In this document: positions 5,317 to 11,689 of the stretch, piece by piece
Layout: each line of letters begins with the position of its first letter
Position numbering within the stretch: the first letter of the stretch is position 1
Assembly (NCBI GenBank): GCA_031258915.1
Contig: JAIRMD010000136.1
Coordinates: 1 to 11,689 of the forward strand
Source: Prevotellaceae bacterium
GTDB lineage: Bacteria > Bacteroidota > Bacteroidia > Bacteroidales > UBA932
Direction of reading: 5' to 3'
Length of the DNA stretch: 11,689 nucleotides
The notes under the pieces: model-generated
What the model was told of the DNA's origin: nothing
The model's input: only the letters and a program-made list of their open reading frames with translations
Database searches by the model: none
Program-made: the position numbers and the translations under genes

Positions 5317-7236
5317 CTACACCGCCTCTCCCCACCTCCACATCAGCTCGTCCTGCTGCTTTTTCAGGGCGCTGTACTTTTCAAAAAAATCGAGGGTCGC
5401 CTTTGCCGGATTTTCGGATAGCTCGGCATCCATTTTGGCCAGCTCAGCGTCGCAGCGCTCAACCTGCTTTTCCAGCTCCTCGCGCAGCCGCTGCTGCCTT
5501 CGCTGCTGCTTGTCCTTCTCCTTTTTGCCGGTGCGCTGCGCCTCCCGCGCGGCCTCAGCTTTTGGCTCCCTCTTTTTTTGCGGGGCGCTTGCCTGCGGGG
5601 CTGGCTTCTCCAGCTCGCGCATCGACTCCAGCTTTCGCCGCTGCAGGAAGTCCCAGATGGAGCCCAGGTGCTCCTTGACCCCGCCGCTACGAAATTCGTA
5701 CACCTTGCTCACCAGCCCGTCCAGAAATTCGCGGTCGTGCGACACCACTATCAGCGCACCGTCGTACTTCAGGAGCGCACCTTTGAGTATGTCCTTTGAG
5801 CGCATGTCCATGTGGTTGGTAGGCTCGTCGAGCACCAGCAGGTTGTGGGGCTCCAGCATTAGCCGCGCCATGGCCAGCCGCGAGCGCTCGCCGCCGCTCA
5901 GCATGCGCACCTTTTTGTCCACATCGTCGCCGCGAAACAGGAATGCCCCCAGAATGTCGCGCAGGCGGGTGCGGATTTCGCCTGAGGCAACGCTCTCCAG
6001 CGTATCGTAAACGGTAAAATCGCCGTTCATCAGCTCGTCCTGATTTTGCGCAAAGTAGCCGACGCTGACGTTGTGCCCCAGCACCGATTCGCCCTGCTCG
6101 CAGGGCAGCTGCCCCACAATGATGCGGCTCATGGTGGTTTTTCCTTCGCCGTTGCGCCCCACAAATGCTATGCGCTCGCCCCGCTCCACCGAGATGTTAG
6201 CGTTGGAGAAAATAGCGCTGTCGCCAAACCTTTTCTGCACGCCTTTTGCGAGGTACACCATACTGCCCGAGCGCGGCGCAGGCGGGAACTTGATGTTGAG
6301 CGCCGCCGTATCCTCGTCGTCTACCTCAATGCGGTCTATCTTCTCCAGCAGCTTTATGCGCGACTGCACCTGGTTTGACTTGGTTGCCTTGTAGCGGAAG
6401 CGCTCGATGAACTCCTCCGTTTTTTCGATAGCTTTTTGCTGGTTGCGGTAGGCCGAGAGCTGCTGCTCGCGCCGCTCTTTGCGCAGCGCCACGTACTTGG
6501 AGTACGGCACGTTGTAGTCGTACGCCTTGCCCAGCAGCAGCTCCACCGTGCGGTTAGTCACGGCATCCAGAAAAGCCCTGTCGTGCGAAATGAGGATGAG
6601 GGCGCCCGAGTAGCTTTTCAGGTACTCCTCGAGCCACTGTATGCTTTCGATGTCGAGGTGGTTGGTTGGCTCGTCGAGCAGAATCAGGTCGGGGCGCCGC
6701 AGGAGAATTTTTGCCAGCTCAACCCGCATACGCCACCCGCCGCTGAACTCGGTGGTTTGCCGCGCAAAGTCGCTCCGCTTAAACCCCAAGCCCAGCAGCG
6801 CTCTCTCGGCTTCGCCCTCGCGGTTATCGCCGCCAAGCATGTGGTAGCGGTCGGTCGCCTCGTTGAGGCGCTCTATGAGCTTGGCGTAGCCGCTGCTCTC
6901 GTAGTCGGAGCGTTCGCTCAGCTCCCTGGTGATGCGCTCCAACTTCTGCTCAAGGCGCTGCAAATGCGCGTAGGCAGTGAGCGCCTCGTCCATCACCGTG
7001 TGCCCGTCGTTCACCTTCATGATTTGCGGCAGGTAGCCCACCTCAACGCCGCTGGGCATTGCCACCTGCCCGCCCGTAGGAGCTTGCAGCCCAACGACTA
7101 CCTTCAGAAGGGTCGATTTGCCTGCGCCGTTTTTGCCCACCAGCCCGATGCGGTCGCGCGGGTTCACCATGAACGTTACGCCGTCAAACAGCGTAGCGCC
7201 GCTAAAAGAAACTTCTAAGTTGCTGATTGAAACCAA
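5317..7236 (-). CDS. ABC-F family ATPase, Uup-like
   Basis: This 639-aa soluble protein has two ABC ATPase domains and no membrane segments, the layout of ABC-F proteins that act on ribosomes or in DNA-related processes (Uup). Domain 1 has Walker A GKNGAGKST (34-42), signature FSGGW (164-168) and Walker B LILLDEPTNHLD (184-195). An interdomain linker (about 240-310) contains the basic segment RFRYKATKSNQVQSR. Domain 2 has GRNGEGKTT (360-368), LSGGE (446-450) and LLVLDEPTNHMD (466-477). A charged linker (545-580) leads to a C-terminal coiled coil (580-635) that favours a Uup-like over an EttA-like assignment. The start is TTG at 7234-7236, which gives MVSISNLEVSF; the frame upstream meets TAG with no ATG. 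The gene has its own -7 box about 110 bp upstream. It is more likely housekeeping than an antibiotic-resistance factor. Confidence 0.92.
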   Translation of the reverse strand: MVSISNLEVSFSGATLFDGVTFMVNPRDRIGLVGKNGAGKSTLLKVVVGLQAPTGGQVAMPSGVEVGYLPQIMKVNDGHTVMDEALTAYAHLQRLEQKLERITRELSERSDYESSGYAKLIERLNEATDRYHMLGGDNREGEAERALLGLGFKRSDFARQTTEFSGGWRMRVELAKILLRRPDLILLDEPTNHLDIESIQWLEEYLKSYSGALILISHDRAFLDAVTNRTVELLLGKAYDYNVPYSKYVALRKERREQQLSAYRNQQKAIEKTEEFIERFRYKATKSNQVQSRIKLLEKIDRIEVDDEDTAALNIKFPPAPRSGSMVYLAKGVQKRFGDSAIFSNANISVERGERIAFVGRNGEGKTTMSRIIVGQLPCEQGESVLGHNVSVGYFAQNQDELMNGDFTVYDTLESVASGEIRTRLRDILGAFLFRGDDVDKKVRMLSGGERSRLAMARLMLEPHNLLVLDEPTNHMDMRSKDILKGALLKYDGALIVVSHDREFLDGLVSKVYEFRSGGVKEHLGSIWDFLQRRKLESMRELEKPAPQASAPQKKREPKAEAAREAQRTGKKEKDKQQRRQQRLREELEKQVERCDAELAKMDAELSENPAKATLDFFEKYSALKKQQDELMWRWGEAV

Positions 7237-7267
7237 TATAATTTTAAGATTTAGTACCTACCTGCTT

Positions 7268-7333
7268 TTACCAAATCCCCCTGACCGCGAAGACCGTAAC
7301 GCTTACAATTTTCGTTGGGGCAAAAATAATCAC
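7268..7333 (-). other. Possible 21-codon leader ORF upstream of the ABC-F gene
   Basis: A GTG-initiated frame (GTG at 7331-7333, TAA at 7268-7270) would encode 21 residues, beginning VIIFAPTKIV and ending in Trp. It lies wholly within the predicted ABC-F leader, beginning only a few nucleotides after the estimated transcription start. Leader peptides control some ABC-F resistance genes in other bacteria, but this one has no supporting ribosome-binding evidence and could be chance. Confidence 0.15.
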
Positions 7334-7346
7334 TGTTTTTTTGCCG

Positions 7347-7354
7347 CAAAGGTA
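7347..7354 (-). promoter_or_regulatory. Promoter -7 box for the ABC-F gene
   Basis: TACCTTTG on the minus strand matches the TAnnTTTG consensus in full and sits in the same TTACCTTTGC decamer as the tRNA-Ser and pcm promoters. It lies just after the manA stop codon. A TTG is present 15 bp upstream, shorter than the usual 19-20 spacing. The transcription start is estimated near 7340, giving a leader of about 100 nt. Confidence 0.65.
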
Positions 7355-7368
7355 ATGAAAAAATCAAT

Positions 7369-8337
7369 TCAAATGTACACCTCCAGCAGCTCCGCCTGCT
7401 TTTGGGGCGTTACCAGCACATCGCTGGCAAGCGAGGCGGGAATGAGCAGCGTTTCGCCCCTGCTGATGCTTTCGGACTGCCGTCCGCAGGCGACGGTTGC
7501 CGCGCCGCCGGTGCAGATGTACACCACAAACGAATCCCTCTCCCCGTAGCTGCGGCGTATGCTATCGGTGAGCGTTAGCTTGCCGGTGGTAAAGTAGGGG
7601 CAGCTGACCAGCGGCTCGGGATGGTTGAGCGCCTGCGGTGGCGCAACCTTGTGCCCCTGCGCCGCGTGGTAGCAGATGACATCCATTGCCAGGTCGATGT
7701 GCAGCGGGCGGTTGGGCAGGTTGCGGCCCCAGTCGTACACGCGGTAGGTGATATCCGACGTCTGCTGGATTTCGGCTATCAGCAGCCCCTTGCCGATGGC
7801 GTGGATGCAGCCCGCCGGAATAAAGTACGATTCGCCCGCCTGCACCTTCTCTACGTTGAGAATTTCCTTCAGCGTGTTGCTCTCGATGTGCGCAAGCATT
7901 TCGCTCAGGTTGGTTTCCCTGTTGAAGCCTACAATCAGCTCGGCGTTGGGGTCGGCATCGACCACGTACCACATTTCGGTTTTCCCGTAGGCATGGTGGC
8001 GCTGGGCAGCGGTGGCATCGTCGGGGTGCACCTGCACCGACAGCGGCTCGTTGGCATCGATAAGCTTAATGAGCAGCGGGAACTCCTGCCCAAACTGCTC
8101 GTACACCTTTCCCCCCACCAGCTCATCCATGTACACTTCGATAAGCTCGTGGATATTGTTGCTCTTGAGGTAGCCGTTGCTCACCACCGACAGGTTTCCC
8201 TTCACCCCCGACAGCTCCCAGCTTTCGCCAACCTTCTTATCGGCGGCAACGTTTTTGTTGAGGGTAGTGTGCAGCCTGCTGCCTCCCCATACAGCTTCCT
8301 TAAAAACAGGCTTAAACTTTAGCGGATACAGCCGCAT
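7369..8337 (-). CDS. manA: Mannose-6-phosphate isomerase, class I
   Basis: This 322-aa protein matches the short class I phosphomannose isomerases, zinc enzymes that interconvert mannose 6-phosphate and fructose 6-phosphate and so feed GDP-mannose and glycan synthesis or mannose use. The N-terminus has LKFKPVFKEAVWGG. The zinc site is visible: Gln102 and His104 in SVQVHPDD, Glu121 in GKTEMWYV and His179 in PAGCIHAIGKG. The substrate-site strand AEIQQTSDITYRVYDWGR is also typical. The C-terminal part is a second cupin-like lobe ending with residual motifs around GETLLIPAS. It starts at ATG (8335-8337), 21 bp after the rsmG stop, and is the last gene of the pcm operon; the ABC-F promoter follows it. 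Confidence 0.95.
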   Translation of the reverse strand: MRLYPLKFKPVFKEAVWGGSRLHTTLNKNVAADKKVGESWELSGVKGNLSVVSNGYLKSNNIHELIEVYMDELVGGKVYEQFGQEFPLLIKLIDANEPLSVQVHPDDATAAQRHHAYGKTEMWYVVDADPNAELIVGFNRETNLSEMLAHIESNTLKEILNVEKVQAGESYFIPAGCIHAIGKGLLIAEIQQTSDITYRVYDWGRNLPNRPLHIDLAMDVICYHAAQGHKVAPPQALNHPEPLVSCPYFTTGKLTLTDSIRRSYGERDSFVVYICTGGAATVACGRQSESISRGETLLIPASLASDVLVTPQKQAELLEVYI

Positions 8338-8358
8338 AATTTTTTAAATTTTATGGTT

Positions 8359-8979
8359 TCAAATTTTGATGTACACAATTTTTTTTGTTTCAAAAAACTC
8401 TTCGCCAAAAAAATCGGAAATGGCAATGATGTCGGTTTTTTGCGGCACTCCCTTTAGCTCCTCGCTCAGGTCGCCGCCTTTGAGGTAAAGCGCTCCGTTG
8501 GGTATGGAGCTGCGGCTGCCGGGGGTGATTTTATCCCCAATCCAGCCCACGAAGGTGGGCAAATCGGCAACGGCGCGGCCCACCACGAAGTCAAACTTTT
8601 GCGTAAGCGCTTCTGCCCGCGCCTGCGCTGTCTGCACGTTGCGCAGGCGCAGGGCGCTTGCGATTTCCCGCGCTGCCGCTATCTTTTTCCCTACCGAATC
8701 GACAAGCGTAAAGCGGCACTGCGGGAGCACGATGGCGAGCGGTATGCCGGGAAACCCTCCGCCTGTGCCCGCATCCAGAATTTCCGTCCCCTCGGCAGGC
8801 TGCACCACCTTAGCGATGGCGAGCGAGTGCAGCACGTGCCGCTCGTAGAGCCGGCCAATGTCTTTGCGCGAGATGAGGTTGATGCGCTCGTTCCAGCTGC
8901 GGTAGAGCGGCTCCAGCTGCTGCAGCAACGACACCTGCTCCGGCGTAAAGTCAGGGAAGTATTTACAGATAGAATTCAC
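8359..8979 (-). CDS. rsmG: 16S rRNA (guanine-527-N7)-methyltransferase RsmG/GidB
   Basis: This 206-aa protein uses SAM to methylate N7 of G527 in 16S rRNA, in the 530 loop of the small subunit; loss of this activity in other bacteria gives low-level streptomycin resistance. The N-terminal helical part contains WNERINLISRKD (29-40) and LYERHVLHSLAI (44-55). The SAM-binding motif DAGTGGGFPGIPLAI is at 69-83, followed by the acidic VDSVGKK (93-99). VVGRAVADLP (132-141) and YLKGGDL (165-171) complete the family signature. The start is GTG (8977-8979), giving a conserved KYFPDFTPEQ N-terminus; an in-frame TGA lies three codons upstream and no ATG fits. It sits between the MBL hydrolase gene (52-bp gap) and manA (21-bp gap) in one operon. 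Confidence 0.96.
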   Translation of the reverse strand: MNSICKYFPDFTPEQVSLLQQLEPLYRSWNERINLISRKDIGRLYERHVLHSLAIAKVVQPAEGTEILDAGTGGGFPGIPLAIVLPQCRFTLVDSVGKKIAAAREIASALRLRNVQTAQARAEALTQKFDFVVGRAVADLPTFVGWIGDKITPGSRSSIPNGALYLKGGDLSEELKGVPQKTDIIAISDFFGEEFFETKKIVYIKI

Positions 8980-9031
8980 GAGATTTCAGGATTTCAAAAT
9001 ATTCGCAGGCTCACAATTCATAGCTCATACC

Positions 9032-9670
9032 TCACAGCTCTTCCGGCTGCAAAAAAGGGTTTTGCCATTTTTCGCTGCCGATGCTTGTTTTGAAGCCATG
9101 CCCCGGCATTACGGCGGTGGCATCGGGGAGGCTCATCAGCACGAGGTGCAGGCTGCTTCGCAGCGCGTTGAGGTCGCCGCCGGGCAGGTCGGAGCGGCCA
9201 ATGCTGCCCTTGAAAAGCGTATCGCCGGTGAACACCACGCCCTCCTTTTCCCCGTAAAGCGAAACGCTGCCCTTGCTGTGGCCGGGCGTGTGCAGCACCT
9301 GCAGCCGGGTGCTGCCGAAGGCAACGCTGCTGCCGAGTATCTTTGGCGCTGGCGGCGCCTGCAGCTCAAAGCCGAGCATCCGGCCATGCGCGGCGGCGTT
9401 GTCAAAGTTGTAGAAGTCGTCTCTGTGCAGGTAGCTCTCAACGCCGTACTGCTCGCACACAAAAGCGTTGCCCACAACGTGGTCGATGTGCGCATGAGTG
9501 CTGACCAGCGCAACGGGCTTGAGGTTTTGCTCCTCAACAAACAGCGTTACGCGGTTGCGCTCATTGTCGGTATAGCAAGGCGCATCGATAAAAATACATT
9601 CGCCGCTTTCGTCCCACGCTACGTACATGTTAACGCGAAAAGAGTTGAATATAAAGGTTTTAATTTTCAT
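9032..9670 (-). CDS. MBL-fold metallo-hydrolase, glyoxalase II-like
   Basis: This 212-aa protein has the metallo-beta-lactamase fold of glyoxalase II relatives such as YcbL. The dinuclear metal site is complete: STHAHIDHVVGN (His59, His61, Asp63, His64), TPGHSKGS (His131), FTGDTLFKGSIGRSDLPGG (Asp150) and MPGHG (His191). Relatives hydrolyse thioesters such as lactoylglutathione, but many have unknown substrates, and no dedicated substrate-binding domain is visible here. I chose ATG at 9668-9670 (MKIKTFIFNSFRVN) because that N-terminus fits the family and leaves an 11-bp gap after pcm. A longer frame to 9718 would overlap the end of pcm and looks unnatural. It is the second gene of the pcm operon. 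Confidence 0.92.
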   Translation of the reverse strand: MKIKTFIFNSFRVNMYVAWDESGECIFIDAPCYTDNERNRVTLFVEEQNLKPVALVSTHAHIDHVVGNAFVCEQYGVESYLHRDDFYNFDNAAAHGRMLGFELQAPPAPKILGSSVAFGSTRLQVLHTPGHSKGSVSLYGEKEGVVFTGDTLFKGSIGRSDLPGGDLNALRSSLHLVLMSLPDATAVMPGHGFKTSIGSEKWQNPFLQPEEL

Positions 9671-9681
9671 GTGTGTTTTTT

Positions 9682-10326
9682 TTAGCCTGTACCCTGCAGC
9701 ATAGGTACAAATGAACATTCTTTGAGCTTGGTTTGCCGTATTTCGGCTTCGCTTATTTTGTCAAAAACGCACATATTCAGCGAATTACCGAATCCTACAG
9801 GGATTACCATCCGTCCGTTTACGGCCAGCTGGCAGAGCAGCGATTGCGGCACGTGGCCTGCGCCGCAGGTTACGATTATTTTGGCAAACGGCGCCTGCTC
9901 GGGCAGCCCCTCAAATCCGTCGCCGTAAACAAGGACAGGGCGGTAGCCCATTTGCGCCAGCAGGCTCTTGGCTTTGCCGTGCAGCAGGCGTTGCCGCTCA
10001 ATGCTGTACACCTCGGCGCCCAGCTCGCACAGCACCGCCGTCTGGTAGCCGGAGCCTGTCCCGATTTCCAGAATTTTCTCGCCCCGCGCAACGCCCAGCA
10101 GCTGCGTTTGCCAGCCAACGGTGTAGGGGCGCGAAATGGTTTGCCCGCCTCCTATGGGGAGCGCCCCATCGTCGTAGGCAACTTTATCAAGCCCGCTCGC
10201 CAAAAAAAAATGCCGCGGTATATTTCCCATTGCCGTAAGCACCCGTTCGTCATTCACCCCCTTACCGTACAGCGCCTGCAGCAGCTTTCGGCGTAGCCCT
10301 TTATGTTGAAATGAATCGAGCAGCAT
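9682..10326 (-). CDS. pcm: Protein-L-isoaspartate O-methyltransferase
   Basis: This 214-aa protein is a class I SAM-dependent methyltransferase that methylates isoaspartyl residues in damaged proteins and so starts their repair. Family motifs in order are IPRHFF (36-41), the conserved GGGQTISRPY (59-68) of PCMT, the SAM motif LEIGTGSGYQTAVL (86-99), YSIE (107-110), GDGFEGLPEQAPF (135-147), CGAGHVPQSLL (154-164) and GRMVIPVG (171-178). The length fits bacterial Pcm. It starts at ATG (10324-10326), about 20 bp after a strong -7 box, and is the first gene of the leftward operon pcm, MBL hydrolase, rsmG, manA. Confidence 0.96.
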   Translation of the reverse strand: MLLDSFQHKGLRRKLLQALYGKGVNDERVLTAMGNIPRHFFLASGLDKVAYDDGALPIGGGQTISRPYTVGWQTQLLGVARGEKILEIGTGSGYQTAVLCELGAEVYSIERQRLLHGKAKSLLAQMGYRPVLVYGDGFEGLPEQAPFAKIIVTCGAGHVPQSLLCQLAVNGRMVIPVGFGNSLNMCVFDKISEAEIRQTKLKECSFVPMLQGTG

Positions 10327-10345
10327 ACGCTGTTTTTTTTAGATG

Positions 10346-10353
10346 CAAAGGTA
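10346..10353 (-). promoter_or_regulatory. Promoter -7 box for the pcm operon
   Basis: TACCTTTG on the minus strand is a full match to TAnnTTTG within the shared decamer TTACCTTTGC. It lies 19 bp before the pcm start codon, so the leader would be very short. No TTG is found at the standard -33 position. It diverges from the promoter at 10501-10508. Confidence 0.65.
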
Positions 10354-10392
10354 AGCCTAAGTTGCCGGATTTATGGTATGCGGTAAGCTACA

Positions 10393-10407
10393 TTATGTTA
10401 TGTTATG
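10393..10407. repeat. Pentanucleotide repeat (TTATG)3 between divergent promoters
   Basis: There are three perfect TTATG units in the 203-bp divergent intergenic region, about 40 bp upstream of the pcm -7 box and 94 bp upstream of the plus-strand -7 box. The remainder of 10327-10529 is AT-rich with no further gene. Confidence 0.7.
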
Positions 10408-10500
10408 TGGATAAATTATAGCCGATTTATTTTTAGATATTTACGCCAAAAGTCAATTGTTTGTTAATAAATAAGCCGGCCATGTAACCGTTGCGTTGCC

Positions 10501-10508
10501 TACTTTTG
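10501..10508 (+). promoter_or_regulatory. Promoter -7 box for the Gfo/Idh-like gene
   Basis: TACTTTTG fits TAnnTTTG exactly and is followed by TA, a common context in Bacteroidota. It lies 21 bp before the chosen ATG at 10530, implying a leader of about 15 nt. This placement also argues against the upstream in-frame ATG at 10491, which would lie before the promoter box. Confidence 0.6.
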
Positions 10509-10529
10509 TATAACCAAAACGTTGATACA

Positions 10530-11315
10530 ATGAAAGCCTTACTGCTGGACTTCACCGACGAAAAAGAAGAATTTGCCCGCTGCCTGCAAAGCCTTGGCTG
10601 CACAGCAACGTTCGACAATCCTCAGGAGAAGGATGTGGACATGGTGCTTGTGCATACGCTACGCTCGCTGAGCGAGGTAAGCCCGTATGTACGCTCTCTT
10701 TGCCACCTGCTTGTGCTTCGCCACACGCTGCTGCCGGAGGAGCTTTTGCAGTTGGAAAAGCTGGCTGCCGAGGCCGGCGTAAGGCTGCAATTTTCGGCGC
10801 CGCTGCTGTACGAGTGGCGTATTTTCGACCTGCTACAGCCGGTAGGCGAGGTGAAGCTTGCGCAGGTGTACAGCGATTTCGAGTACGACAAGCCGCTGGT
10901 GGCAACCGACTTATGCACAGAAGCGCTGGCCGTGGCGGGCACCGTAAAGGCAAAGCTGAGCAAAGCCGAAAAGCTGCGCGGCAGTGCTTCCGGCTGCTTC
11001 GGCACGCTTGGATTGCGCGCCGATTTTGTCAACGCGGCATCCGCCTACTTTTGGCTGAGCTGCGCAGCTTTTTCGGCGCGGCGCGAGCTGCGCTTCCTTG
11101 GTAGCAAAGGCGTGGCGGCGGTGGACGTGCCAAAGCGCACGGCAAACATCAGAACGCTCGACGGCGAAACGCTCTCCCTGCCTTTTCTGTCCGAAGCCGA
11201 AAGCAGGGAGAGGGAGACGGCTGATTTTGTTGCCGGCCTGCGCAGCAGCGAGCAACCATTTATTTCTACCGCCGAGGTGGCCATTCAGCAGGAAATTGTG
11301 CACCGCTTTTTTTAA
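10530..11315 (+). CDS. Degenerate Gfo/Idh/MocA oxidoreductase-like protein
   Basis: This 261-aa protein has no family signature I am certain of. Its layout resembles Gfo/Idh/MocA proteins. A short N-terminal alpha/beta region (MKALLLDF, MVLVHTL) is followed by a segment like the family's 'leave the lid, inspect the ligand' stretch (LPEELLQLEKLAAEAGVRLQ, 69-88), then LLQPVGEVKLAQVYSDFEY (101-119), which resembles the 'iGei..v' turn into the C-terminal domain. GTLGLRADFVNAASAYF and a final DFVAGLRSSEQPFISTAEVA (232-251) resemble the family's usual end. The N-terminal GxGxxG loop is absent and the EKP motif is not visible, so NAD(P) binding and catalysis look lost. The start is ATG at 10530, just after a good -7 box. 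It is transcribed divergently from pcm. It could instead be an unrelated, uncharacterised Bacteroidales protein. Confidence 0.5.
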   Translation: MKALLLDFTDEKEEFARCLQSLGCTATFDNPQEKDVDMVLVHTLRSLSEVSPYVRSLCHLLVLRHTLLPEELLQLEKLAAEAGVRLQFSAPLLYEWRIFDLLQPVGEVKLAQVYSDFEYDKPLVATDLCTEALAVAGTVKAKLSKAEKLRGSASGCFGTLGLRADFVNAASAYFWLSCAAFSARRELRFLGSKGVAAVDVPKRTANIRTLDGETLSLPFLSEAESRERETADFVAGLRSSEQPFISTAEVAIQQEIVHRFF

Positions 11316-11555
11316 TGCTAACATCTTCAACTTCAGCAATATTCACGATGCCCAATGCTTTCCTTACACCACCAGCTGCTGAGCTTGCATTTGCTTACTT
11401 TGGTAACCTGAGCCCGGTATAAGAAATCTCATGATGTGCTGATATTCATCCTGTAATTCTTCGCCGTAGGCGATGCATACCAGAAACAATGAGCTATCCC
11501 CCCTCCTAAATGGCGTATTTTCTCCCATATAAATTTTGCAGCGACGCAAAAAATC

Positions 11556-11579
11556 GCTACATTTACGGCTACATTTGGT
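11556..11579 (+). repeat. 12-bp direct repeat overlapping the promoter of the Rpn-like gene
   Basis: GCTACATTTACG (11556-11567) is followed directly by GCTACATTTGGT (11568-11579). The first nine bases are identical. The second copy carries the TACATTTG -7 box and the first a near match, TACATTTA, so the repeat looks like a duplicated -7 element. Confidence 0.6.
11570..11577 (+). promoter_or_regulatory. Promoter -7 box for the Rpn-like gene
   Basis: TACATTTG matches TAnnTTTG and lies 31 bp before the ATG at 11609. No TTG is placed at 19-20 bp upstream. Confidence 0.55.
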
Positions 11580-11608
11580 ACGTAAACAAAGCACATAAAT
11601 AAACGATT

Positions 11609-11689
11609 ATGGCGCGCTACTTAGACCCCAAAAACGATTTGCCGTTCAAGAAGATATTTGGCGAGCACAAGAATTTGCTCATCAGCTTT
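11609..11689 (+). CDS. Rpn family recombination-promoting nuclease / PDDEXK_2 putative transposase (5' end only)
   Basis: The first 27 codons are present and the gene runs off the window. The translation begins MARYLDPKNDLPFKKIFGEH and continues KNLLISF. This N-terminus is characteristic of the PD-(D/E)XK nuclease family transposase proteins (PDDEXK_2, Rpn family), which are frequent and multicopy in Bacteroidales; 'D.tFK.iFG' followed by a helix is their signature. E. coli Rpn proteins are DNA endonucleases that promote RecA-independent recombination. The catalytic residues lie outside the window, so whether this copy is intact cannot be judged. It is the only hint of a mobile or repeated gene here. 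Confidence 0.85.
   Translation, partial: MARYLDPKNDLPFKKIFGEHKNLLISF

Larger units (their letters stand above)
11316..11608. other. Intergenic region of 293 bases, no supported gene
   Basis: I find no convincing gene here. A minus-strand frame of 76 codons (11364-11594) and a second minus-strand stretch over about 11319-11390 (VRKALGIVNIAEVEDV) both read protein-like over short distances. They are in different frames and interrupted by stops, as in a decayed gene. The right end holds the 12-bp direct repeat and -7 box that probably serve the Rpn-like gene. Confidence 0.5.

Noticed and set aside
6436..7218. 260-codon open frame on the plus strand
   Set aside because: It lies entirely antisense to the ABC-F gene, whose motifs are complete. 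The translation has no recognisable domain and looks like a frame shadow from GC-rich codons.
9671..9718. 16-residue N-terminal extension of the MBL hydrolase
   Set aside because: It would overlap the end of pcm, and the family N-terminus fits the ATG at 9670.
7369..10326. pcm, MBL hydrolase, rsmG and manA as a novel functional system
   Set aside because: Each is a common housekeeping gene; close spacing indicates shared transcription, but nothing suggests a joint new function.
11364..11594. 76-codon minus-strand frame as a gene
   Set aside because: It overlaps the likely promoter of the Rpn-like gene and shows no recognisable motif; kept only as a possible remnant.

Overview
The window looks like ordinary chromosomal DNA of a moderately GC-rich member of the Bacteroidota, most likely Bacteroidales. 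Four things point there: -7 promoter boxes of the TAnnTTTG type with no strong Shine-Dalgarno sequences; a type IX secretion C-terminal sorting domain; a DUF4369-like lipoprotein with a thioredoxin-like domain; and the start of an Rpn-family (PDDEXK_2) nuclease typical of these genomes. Most genes lie on the minus strand.

Layout from left to right. Bases 1-183 hold the 3' end of a nucleoid-associated (NdpA/YejK-like) protein gene on the plus strand. A 213-base gap follows and contains a perfect 15-bp inverted repeat with arms 106 bp apart. Next, all on the minus strand, come tRNA-Ser(GGA), a TatD-family metal-dependent DNase, a lipoprotein with a thioredoxin fold that has lost its first catalytic cysteine, and argD (acetylornithine-type aminotransferase). 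Upstream of argD are five tandem 11-bp units. A secreted type IX cargo protein of unknown function follows, then a Uup-like ABC-F ATPase. A compact operon transcribed leftwards runs pcm, MBL-fold hydrolase, rsmG, manA. Diverging from pcm is a plus-strand gene for a degenerate Gfo/Idh/MocA-like protein. The window ends in the first 27 codons of an Rpn-family nuclease gene.

The genes are mostly housekeeping: protein repair (pcm), rRNA modification (rsmG), sugar-phosphate interconversion (manA), ribosome-associated ATPase (ABC-F), arginine biosynthesis (argD), DNA repair or turnover (tatD) and a serine tRNA. Three of the predicted promoters (tRNA-Ser, ABC-F, pcm) share the identical decamer TTACCTTTGC. 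Three genes (tatD, the ABC-F gene, rsmG) appear to start at TTG or GTG.

I see no CRISPR array, complete mobile element, phage module or convincing new multi-gene system. The most interesting signals are small: the 15-bp inverted-repeat pair, the 11-bp tandem array upstream of argD, a pentanucleotide repeat in the predicted tRNA-Ser leader, the cysteine-deficient thioredoxin-like lipoprotein, the degenerate oxidoreductase-like protein, and a possible short leader ORF upstream of the ABC-F gene.
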